In this document: positions 44,683-50,680 of the stretch, piece after piece | How positions within the stretch are numbered: the stretch's first letter is position 1 | How the letters are laid out: each line of letters opens with the position of its first letter | Assembly (NCBI GenBank): GCA_003194435.1 | Contig: PQXC01000001.1 | Location: 20,311-70,990 of the forward strand | Direction: 5' to 3' | DNA: 50,680 nt | From: Candidatus Methanophagaceae archaeon | Lineage (GTDB): Archaea > Halobacteriota > Syntropharchaeia > Alkanophagales > Methanospirareceae | The notes under the pieces: model-generated | Told to the model about the DNA's origin: nothing | Databases searched by the model: none | The model's input: only the letters and a program-made list of their open reading frames with translations | Program-made: the position numbers and the translations under genes

Positions 44683-44925
44683 CTCTCACCTTATGTTCTC
44701 CATTTACCATATAGCGTATATAAAAATTTTTCTATTAGTACGCCTAATAGCGCTGTTGCACAATGGTTTTGCCTCGTATAAAAATTGCAATCTTGACCCG
44801 GTATTGCCAGACGCAGACACGCTTTCTTTTTTAGTGTTCCTGCTATTTAGGCCGTCTGGAGAAACATTAGGTGCTGTTATAGGTTATCGCACCGCCCGAA
44901 TGGGCTATTTGCGCAGTGCAATATT
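44683..44925. other. gap between the glycosyltransferase and Cas4-like genes
   Basis: 243 bp. It includes a TATA-like GTATATAAAAATTTTT near 44709 and a plus-strand open frame without similarity that I recognise (PSGETLGAVIGYRTARMGYL). No RNA gene or repeat was recognised. Confidence 0.3.
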
Positions 44926-45795
44926 TTATTTACCCAGCAATTTAGACAGAAGCGTCTTTCGCGTATCAGTATCACAGTATTTTGAATATACACAATTTTC
45001 ACATGGTGCATTCCTGCCTTTATCAGGGAATGCGCCCTGCTTTATCCGTCTCACCTGCTTCAATATCTGCAATGCCTCTGCACGGTCACTTCTTCTTATC
45101 TGCGTCACCCGAAATTCTGCTTCTCTTATGTATTCCACAAACCCTCTCTTCACTATGCTCCCGAACTCATCCTCAATCAGCATTGCATACGCTGCCAGTT
45201 GTACACGGTCACTTCGCCACACGCCGTATCCCGGTGATTTACCCGTCTTTATCATGCACGGTATCACCTCTTCATCTGCTATTATCAACTTGTCCACACT
45301 ACCACTCAGGTTCAGCTTTTCTGAATACATCATTCGTTCACGCTCATATCCATGCACACGCTCCAGTTCCGTCAGCTCATTCTCGGTCATCAACTTCTTC
45401 AGCCACTCATCATTCATACCCTGAATAAAATCACGCTTCACCGCCTCTATCAAATCCAGCTCCAGCACCAACCCCAGCCCCTCCAGCTCCTCCCTGTATA
45501 TCCGTGGTACCGACTCCACTATATCTCCTATTATAGCTGTTATAGCTGCGGTGTCCTCACAGCCAGTGATTTTATGGAGGTTAAATGCAAATTCTTTCAA
45601 TATGAAACTTTCTATCATGCTCTTTTCTCGCGCTGTCACTGTATGTGCTTGTGCTTGTGTATGTGTATGCGCATATGACTCATAACCCCGCCCTTGCGCT
45701 CTGACTCTGAAATACACCAGTCTGGGACATATTACATACTGCATTAACTCGGATACTTTTACTTTTACTTTTACTTTTACTCTTACTTTCGTCAT
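44926..45795 (-). CDS. Cas4/DUF83-like protein, probably degenerate nuclease
   Basis: A 289-residue member of the RecB-like Cas4/DUF83 family. The four iron-sulfur cysteines are present: one near the N-terminus (VICPRLVYF) and three in APCENCVYSKYC. The nuclease core contains GSVDKL and the QLAAYA motif, but where Cas4 has an acidic residue two before the Lys (E-x-K-T-G) this protein has CMIKTG, so cleavage activity is doubtful. Two hexamer tracts add KVRVKVKVKVKV at the N-terminus and AHTHTQAQAHT inside. No cas1, cas2 or CRISPR array lies in the window. Confidence 0.7.
   Translation of the reverse strand: MTKVRVKVKVKVKVSELMQYVICPRLVYFRVRAQGRGYESYAHTHTQAQAHTVTAREKSMIESFILKEFAFNLHKITGCEDTAAITAIIGDIVESVPRIYREELEGLGLVLELDLIEAVKRDFIQGMNDEWLKKLMTENELTELERVHGYERERMMYSEKLNLSGSVDKLIIADEEVIPCMIKTGKSPGYGVWRSDRVQLAAYAMLIEDEFGSIVKRGFVEYIREAEFRVTQIRRSDRAEALQILKQVRRIKQGAFPDKGRNAPCENCVYSKYCDTDTRKTLLSKLLGK
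45640..45680. repeat. hexanucleotide tract inside the Cas4-like gene
   Basis: TGTATG/TGCTTG units (plus strand) encode alternating His/Thr and Gln/Ala on the minus strand. Confidence 0.8.
45752..45790. repeat. hexanucleotide tract at the Cas4-like start
   Basis: Five to six near-perfect CTTTTA units on the plus strand encode VKVKVKVKV right after the start codon on the minus strand. It is the purest tract of the set. Confidence 0.9.
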
Positions 45796-45828
45796 TTAAT
45801 ATGAGGTGATATTAGGTAAGTGTTATGA

Positions 45829-47682
45829 TTGATTATTATATTTTTTAGAGAGATGAGAGTGGTTAGAGCAACCTCAACTTCAACCTCGATCGCACTGATT
45901 ACTGGTATCATTATCACCTTCATATTCATATCGCTCGTCCCGGTTTGTGCATATTCCTCACTGTTGATAACCGAGGTTTATCCAAAAACGATGGTGAAGG
46001 GCGAACCGGACGAATACATTGTACTAATAAATAATTGTGCCCATTCGGTGGACATTGCGAACTGGAGCATAACAGATAATGAAGCAAAGTTCACTTTCCC
46101 TCATGTCTCTATACCACCCGGCAGAGAGATATACCTCGCGCGGAAGACCGCCGTATATGCCCGCCCTGATGCTGATGTTATCGTTGCCACCTTAAAGCTA
46201 AAGCCTGGTACGGCATTTGCATTGCGCGATCGTGGTGATGAGGTCATTCTGCGTGACAATCATGGTAGGGTAGCAGACGTGCTGATATATGGCGATTCTC
46301 CATATAATGGTCCTGGCTGGCGCGGTGAGCCACTGAAGAAGCCGCTGTCGGGAATGGTATTCCACAGAAAAGCTTATGAAGATACCGATACCGCCTCTGA
46401 CTGGGTTATTCTACCTCCTGGTGCTTCGTATCACCCACCAGAGCTAATTTCCGTCACCAACACGAGTGTTACCACCTTCGTATCACCTGATTGCAGCTTC
46501 ACAGCCCTGAAGAGCGAATTAGATAATGCTTCCTCTTCTCTATACCTCAATCTCTACGAATTTGACAATAACAAACTTCTGGAGCCTATTTTAGATGCCC
46601 TACATAGAGGTGTGCGGGTTTATCTCCTGTTGGAGGGTCGCCCGGTGGGAGGTATGGAAGACGAAGAGCGATATATCGCAGAGCAGATAGCGAGCAATGG
46701 TGGCACTGTTCGGTTCGCTCATGACAGGTTCTTAAATCACGCTAAATATGCAATCATAGATGATAAGACACTGATTTTAATGTCAGAGAACTGGAAATAC
46801 ACCGGCGTACCGTATGACAGAACCTATGGCAATCGTGGCTGGGGCATTGTGATAAGGAACAGGGAGATAGCGCATTACTTCATGGATTTATTCCTCGATG
46901 ACCTTCAGCGTGCAAAAGCTGATACTAATACTGAGACTGACGCATCTCTATCCCGGGGGATGGGGATAGGGATGAAGATGAATAGCAAAAGCCAGATGGA
47001 AAAAGAAATACCCGCCGGGGGCTATTACACGCCCGTATTTAAACCGCATACAATGACAACAAACTTCACAGTGATACCCGTTCTGGCGCCCGATTCCGCT
47101 TTGAGCTCGGGGACGATACTGGACATGATAAGGAATGCGAAGCGGTATATACACGTAGAGCTATTCTCTGCGGCGATGTACTGGGGAGATGAGCCGAATC
47201 CATTCATATCAGCGCTCGTAGAAGCATCAAGGAGGGGCTGTGACGTGAAGATTCTACTGGATTCTAAATATTTAGAGAACGATAACAACAATGATGAAGT
47301 GGTATCCGCACTGAACAGGATAGCGCGTTCGTCAAATTTGAGTCTTGAGGCTAAATTAGCTGATCTGGACTCGCTTGGTCTGGCTAAGGTGCACAATAAA
47401 GGATTGGTTGTGGATGGCAAGAAGGTGCTTATAACATCATTGAACTGGAATGCACACTCGATTTATAACCGTGAGGCGGGCGTGATAATAGATAACAGTG
47501 CTATCGCATCCTTTTATGACAGGGTCTTCCTTTACGATTGGAACGCCTGTTCTTCCACGAATGAGCATGAACATGCACGGGAGAGGACACCAGAAATGCA
47601 AGTTCTATACATTATACTCACTCTTTGCGCTTCTTTCCTTATCTTCCAGCTCGTAAGATGGTATCAGAGACGGTGGCGGTAA
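45829..47682 (+). CDS. secreted lamin-tail/phospholipase-D-domain protein
   Basis: A 617-residue extracytoplasmic protein with an N-terminal hydrophobic segment (ALITGIIITFIFISLVPVCA), a lamin-tail-like beta domain (about 45-155, LLITEVYPK...EYIVLINN...SVDIANWSITD), and two PLD repeats with HxK motifs HAKYAIIDD and HNKGLVVDG, each followed by an asparagine-rich N-W segment (SENW, SLNW). A C-terminal helix (VLYIILTLCASFLIFQLV) with basic tail anchors it. A nuclease or phospholipid hydrolase role is expected for the fold. Start may be ATG 45853 (MRVVRA) rather than the upstream codon. Dipeptide repeats occur at the N-terminus (TSTSTS) and in the linker. Confidence 0.8.
   Translation: MIIIFFREMRVVRATSTSTSIALITGIIITFIFISLVPVCAYSSLLITEVYPKTMVKGEPDEYIVLINNCAHSVDIANWSITDNEAKFTFPHVSIPPGREIYLARKTAVYARPDADVIVATLKLKPGTAFALRDRGDEVILRDNHGRVADVLIYGDSPYNGPGWRGEPLKKPLSGMVFHRKAYEDTDTASDWVILPPGASYHPPELISVTNTSVTTFVSPDCSFTALKSELDNASSSLYLNLYEFDNNKLLEPILDALHRGVRVYLLLEGRPVGGMEDEERYIAEQIASNGGTVRFAHDRFLNHAKYAIIDDKTLILMSENWKYTGVPYDRTYGNRGWGIVIRNREIAHYFMDLFLDDLQRAKADTNTETDASLSRGMGIGMKMNSKSQMEKEIPAGGYYTPVFKPHTMTTNFTVIPVLAPDSALSSGTILDMIRNAKRYIHVELFSAAMYWGDEPNPFISALVEASRRGCDVKILLDSKYLENDNNNDEVVSALNRIARSSNLSLEAKLADLDSLGLAKVHNKGLVVDGKKVLITSLNWNAHSIYNREAGVIIDNSAIASFYDRVFLYDWNACSSTNEHEHARERTPEMQVLYIILTLCASFLIFQLVRWYQRRWR
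46917..46990. repeat. hexanucleotide tract in the PLD linker
   Basis: GATACT/AATACT/GAGACT and GGGATG/GGGATA/GGGATG/AAGATG units, coding for DTNTETD and RGMGIGMKM between the two PLD domains. Confidence 0.75.
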
Positions 47683-47686
47683 TGGT
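47581..47686 (+). repeat. PLD 3'-end direct repeat, copy 1
   Basis: The last ~105 bp of the PLD gene, which encode the C-terminal membrane anchor, recur at 48698-48815 in the same orientation, near-identical over the last ~75 bp. Confidence 0.9.
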
Positions 47687-47868
47687 GATGGTAATTATCG
47701 GGTATCAAGCATTCATGAAGCACTTAAGGTTAGCGCTTCGTAATAAGTGTCGGAGTAAAGGTTTGTGCCTTCAGGTACACCGGTTTTTGATCAAAGGCGT
47801 AAATTACCACATGCGAGGAAGCGGATGAAGTTGCTAAGGTATGCCTTGCTTTTGTTCACAACTTTTAT

Positions 47869-48102
47869 TTGACTGCCTATAAAAATGTTGATGCAAATGC
47901 AAACAAATATTCAAAAATATACATTGATACTTGCTTCTTTCAGGGCTATCTATGGGGAAAAGAGGATGAAAAAGAGAACGCAAAAGATATTCTTTCAAAG
48001 ATAGAATCAAATGTTAGGAGGAACCCTGAGAAGAGTTCTGAGTTTAAACGACAATCAGTCCAACTCTTTTTAACTCTTCAAACACACGGTGAATCTTTTT
48101 AA
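47869..48102 (+). pseudogene. truncated PIN-domain protein
   Basis: The segment KIYIDTCFFQGYLWGKEDEKENAKDILSKIES is the first strand and helices of a PIN ribonuclease domain (first catalytic Asp in YIDT). The frame then runs into sequence antisense to the YwgA-like gene and stops after 77 residues. The remaining acidic residues are missing. The frame starts at a TTG and there is no in-frame ATG. Probably the remnant of a VapC-like toxin. Confidence 0.45.
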
Positions 48103-48526
48103 CGTCGGTAGCACTCTTTATATCACACGATGTGGATATGACCTTTTCTATTAGTTCATCACCATGAAATTTTTTCCGATACCTATCATAGACCGAGAGG
48201 ATAGTTGCAGCTATCTCAAGCCACTTTGCATCCTTCCCTTCTATCACTTTCAAAAATTTTTCGGTATTAAATCCCTCAAGCTCTTTTTTATAATCCCCTT
48301 TATATGATGAATAGTAGTCAGCTAATTTGTAATAGTCATCAGCAAGTGCTGGCGAATAAGGTCCCCTAAGATAGATACTATGTAAATAGCCATGATTGAA
48401 TCCCAAGAACTTAGAGATGAACACATACTTTTGTAGCATTAGCCGGTGCTCAAATTTTTCAATATCGAATTTAAAACCTGCTTCCTTTTCAAGAAATTTC
48501 ATAAATGGTAATAATTTTTCCATCAT
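48044..48526 (-). CDS. YwgA/Panacea-like protein
   Basis: A 160-residue helical protein. RLMLQKYVFISKFLGFNHGYLHSIYLRGPYSPALADDYYKL has the 'LQK..Y......Y.....YGPYS..L..D' pattern of YwgA/SocA-like phage-associated proteins, several of which are antitoxins or chaperone-like adaptors for proteolysis. No toxin gene is intact beside it; the PIN fragment is convergent and overlaps the last ~60 bp. A TATA-like TATAAAAGG (about 48545, minus strand) lies upstream of ATG 48526. Confidence 0.55.
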   Translation of the reverse strand: MMEKLLPFMKFLEKEAGFKFDIEKFEHRLMLQKYVFISKFLGFNHGYLHSIYLRGPYSPALADDYYKLADYYSSYKGDYKKELEGFNTEKFLKVIEGKDAKWLEIAATILSVYDRYRKKFHGDELIEKVISTSCDIKSATDVKKIHRVFEELKRVGLIVV

Positions 48527-48670
48527 GCCCCCCTCTTACCTTACCTTTTATACCTCTTATATTATGTTAATTTTTATAAGATTGAAAACTTAAAAACTTA
48601 AAAACTTTTCGATTTCTTCTCTTATGCTACTATTCACTTTTGCCCGCCTTCTACCCCAAAAAACTTGAAG

Positions 48671-48811
48671 GTGAGAAGCGAAAGGGTGGGGGAGATAGAG
48701 AGGACACCTGAAATTGAAATGCAACTCAAACTCATATACATTATACTCACTCTTTGCGCTTCTTTTGTTATCTTCCAGCTCGTAAGATGGTATCAGAGAC
48801 GGTGGCGGTAA
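48671..48811 (+). pseudogene. orphan PLD C-terminal anchor (46 codons)
   Basis: From GTG 48671 a frame encodes ERTPEIEMQLKLIYIIL...QLVRWYQRRWR, the anchor of the PLD protein without any upstream domain. It is followed by the promoter of the S-layer-type gene. It could be the relic of a second PLD gene or of a duplication that accompanied the island. Confidence 0.6.
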
Positions 48812-48815
48812 TGGT
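48698..48815 (+). repeat. PLD 3'-end direct repeat, copy 2
   Basis: Second copy of 47581-47686, with a 12-bp longer upstream portion. The 1.0 kb between the copies holds the PIN fragment and the YwgA-like gene. Confidence 0.9.
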
Positions 48816-48834
48816 TCAACGGTTCAACCCAAAG

Positions 48835-48871
48835 TATTTATATGTAAATTTTCATACCATAAATTTGGGAT
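48835..48871 (+). promoter_or_regulatory. promoter of the S-layer-type gene
   Basis: TATTTATATG at 48835-48844 lies about 28 bp before the ATG at 48872 and no GGAGG is present, so a very short leader is likely. Confidence 0.5.
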
Positions 48872-50680
48872 ATGAAGTATGAGATAGCGAACAAAAATAA
48901 AATAGTGCCATGGGGCATAACGGTGTTAATAGCAGCGCTGGTCTCTCTATTTGTTCTATCTGCACCTGCGAATGCGGGCGTCAGCCCCTCGGTAGGGAGG
49001 AATGTCAGTGATAATGGAACGGTAATCATCGGGGAGACGAACATTAGGTTTGTTGATCATGATGGCAATCTGATACGCAGTGGTACTTTAGAGAGCACAT
49101 GGGAGGGCAGCAATATAAATATCCACTTCAGTACCCCCTTTGATACCACTTCAGAGGAAGTAAAAAGTAAACTGACCAAAGGTAAATATAAAGTTGTTGG
49201 TGATAATAATAGAATTATACATGTTTATTTTGAATTACCGGCTTTGAGTGTTAAAACAAAAGTAAATGGTGAAGATTCCGAATGGGTTATAAGAGGTGGT
49301 AATATAACCTTTGAAGCCGTCACAAATTTATGGGTTATTGCGGGTCCTCTGCCAAACACTATCTCCTATAAACTTATAGACCCTCTTGGTAGACGACTAT
49401 ATGAAGTTAATGGTGTATCCATGTTAAATATAGAAGAAAGCAAACCTTTAACGATAAACACCTCTGACCTTGATACTGGTACGTATACGCTCAGCATAGA
49501 AACCGACCCTGCAACAAACAATGGACTTGATGCAGAAGGACCTTCGATTACTTTTGAGGTGAGAAGCAGCGGTGTCATCTCAATAAGCGCAACACCCCGT
49601 GTACAAGCCGTCTCCGAAAACATAGAGTTTAATGTTTCTACCATGCCATATACGAATGTTACTCTGGAAGTCACACACGGAATTGCATCAAATGTGCAAT
49701 TTTCACCCATTGGAACCTATACAACCAATTTAAGCGCCCATAAACATAAAGTTTATGGCACATCAGATGACGAAGGCATCTTTAAAGTGAATGCCGAGTT
49801 TTATGATACTGGTACTTATGAGATTACGGCAACGGAACTCTTTGGTAATACCACAGCGAGTGTGAATGTAACAATTAAACCAATAGCAGCGGAATTGACA
49901 GAACCTGAGGAAAAGTGGTATCCCATAGGGAAAGAACTAAACATCGCAGGTAAGACATATGGTGGCAAAAGCGTTGTGATAAAAGCTTCCGGTGAATTCA
50001 TTGGGAATGTGTCATTGAACCCATTAACAGGTGATCCAAAATATAATAAGAAATTTTCTCTTGAAAAGAGTCCTGGAAAGAAGTGGAATACCAGCGGGCT
50101 GGCTCCCGGTAAATATAAAATCAAAATCTGGGTTTTGCCGGCTTCCGATCCCGACAAAGACCCGCCCGATGATTCTTCAATCGTGTATCTCCTGCGAAGT
50201 GGTTTGAGTGTTAAGGTGAGCAGTGGTTTCGTAGCACAGGGTGATGACTTCAAGATAAGTGGCGAAGCAAAGGGAAGAGGCCGTGTGGACATCTTGATAA
50301 TAGCACCGCGAGGCGGTAGCGGGCACGGATTGAATTATACCCAAATTTTTGATGAAACAGGAGGCAAACTGGATGTACCTGGTGTCGCCCATATCATTCG
50401 CGATGTTACCAACGGGGAGTTCGAAACGGACGATATAACAGTCCCGAAAGACGCGGATACTGGCATGTACATGATTGTGGTTCTCAATTACGGACGCGAC
50501 GGGGTATGGGGCACGAAGACCGGTACCTCGGATTTGATACAGGCTATATCCTATAATTACACCTCCGATCTCATGATAAAGACTCAGGAACAGATACTGG
50601 AACTCATAATAGATAAAACAGTGAACCAGCCGGGGAGTGACGACCTCATGGCAGTGGCGCGGATAAAAGTGGAGAACCCG
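48872..50680 (+). CDS. S-layer-type surface protein with DUF3821-like N-terminus (partial)
   Basis: The frame is open from ATG 48872 to the end of the window (603 codons, no stop). A signal peptide (TVLIAALVSLFVLSAPANAG) precedes ..NVSDNGTVIIGETNIRFVD, which fits the DUF3821-type 'GGTVFIGE..LDI' start found in methanogen S-layer proteins. Repeated beta-sandwich units follow, e.g. FEVRSSGVISISATPRVQAVSENIEFNV and LSVKVSSGFVAQGDDFKISGEAKGRG. The last visible part (LELIIDKTVNQPGSDDLMAVARIKVENP) also matches that family. N-glycosylation sequons are frequent. A PGF-CTERM tail would be expected beyond the window. Confidence 0.7.
   Translation, partial: MKYEIANKNKIVPWGITVLIAALVSLFVLSAPANAGVSPSVGRNVSDNGTVIIGETNIRFVDHDGNLIRSGTLESTWEGSNINIHFSTPFDTTSEEVKSKLTKGKYKVVGDNNRIIHVYFELPALSVKTKVNGEDSEWVIRGGNITFEAVTNLWVIAGPLPNTISYKLIDPLGRRLYEVNGVSMLNIEESKPLTINTSDLDTGTYTLSIETDPATNNGLDAEGPSITFEVRSSGVISISATPRVQAVSENIEFNVSTMPYTNVTLEVTHGIASNVQFSPIGTYTTNLSAHKHKVYGTSDDEGIFKVNAEFYDTGTYEITATELFGNTTASVNVTIKPIAAELTEPEEKWYPIGKELNIAGKTYGGKSVVIKASGEFIGNVSLNPLTGDPKYNKKFSLEKSPGKKWNTSGLAPGKYKIKIWVLPASDPDKDPPDDSSIVYLLRSGLSVKVSSGFVAQGDDFKISGEAKGRGRVDILIIAPRGGSGHGLNYTQIFDETGGKLDVPGVAHIIRDVTNGEFETDDITVPKDADTGMYMIVVLNYGRDGVWGTKTGTSDLIQAISYNYTSDLMIKTQEQILELIIDKTVNQPGSDDLMAVARIKVENP

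Noticed and set aside
44693-45424. 243-codon plus-strand frame over the Cas4-like gene
   Set aside because: Most of it is antisense to a supported gene; only the first ~75 codons are in free sequence and I recognise no family.
44926-45795. A CRISPR-Cas locus implied by the Cas4-like gene
   Set aside because: No direct-repeat/spacer array, cas1, cas2 or effector gene is visible anywhere in the window; solitary DUF83 proteins are common in archaea.

Overview
The window is archaeal and most likely comes from an uncultured methane- or alkane-oxidising euryarchaeote of the ANME-1/Methanophagales or Syntrophoarchaeia kind. That placement is an inference. What is seen directly: archaeal ribosomal proteins (L7Ae, S28e, L24e, S19e), Orc1/Cdc6, aPelota, XPD helicase, PDCD5-like protein, archaeal FBP aldolase/phosphatase, the archaeal HMG-CoA synthase/thiolase pair, a formylmethanofuran dehydrogenase operon ending in ftr, and two methanogenesis marker proteins (Mmp5, Mmp15) that are normally restricted to genomes carrying methyl-coenzyme M reductase. 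TATA boxes and strong GGAGG ribosome binding sites are visible at many starts.

Layout. 0-6.5 kb (minus strand): prephenate dehydrogenase, an OB-fold protein, a BtuD-like ABC ATPase, a zinc-finger/TPR protein, FBP aldolase/phosphatase, a small TPR protein and a metallophosphoesterase. 6.6-13.1 kb (plus): pelota, tRNA-Thr(TGT), then fwdD-fwdB-fwdA-fwdC-ftr, the C1 branch between formylmethanofuran and formyl-H4MPT. 13.2-21.5 kb is an accessory surface-protein region: a frameshifted FG-GAP/beta-helix protein, a tiny stand-alone PGF-CTERM peptide, a TumE/TumA-type toxin-antitoxin pair, a transposase remnant, and a 1221-residue gingipain-like (C25) surface protease that shares its C-terminal domain with the frameshifted protein.

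21.6-31.2 kb: XPD, mmp5-mmp15, Nnr, PDCD5-S19e, proA with an alkaline-phosphatase-fold protein, a small secreted Asp-rich protein, and an ArsR-regulator/membrane-protein pair. 31.3-31.8 kb is a methyltransferase pseudogene. 31.8-44.7 kb: trpEG behind a TGTACA palindrome that resembles a TrpY operator, panE, a HAD hydrolase, the rpl7ae-rps28e-rpl24e operon (rpl24e is only 56 codons), orc1/cdc6, thiolase-HMGS, an APH-like kinase, chorismate mutase-GNAT, an MgtE-like transporter and a GT4 glycosyltransferase. 44.9-50.7 kb: a Cas4/DUF83-like protein without an array, a secreted lamin-tail/PLD protein, a small inserted island (PIN fragment and YwgA/Panacea-like protein) lying between two copies of the PLD 3' end, and the first 603 codons of a large S-layer-type protein running off the window.

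The most unusual feature at window scale is a set of about fifteen hexanucleotide-periodic tracts that encode alternating dipeptides (for example ETETET, RDKDRERDSDSD, KVKVKV). They sit at termini and linkers of otherwise conserved housekeeping proteins, including both products of the overlapping trpE/trpG junction. No complete new defence or metabolic system can be demonstrated. The best candidates for undescribed biology are these tracts, the free-standing PGF-CTERM peptide, the shared surface-protein C-terminal domain and the island within the duplicated PLD tail.
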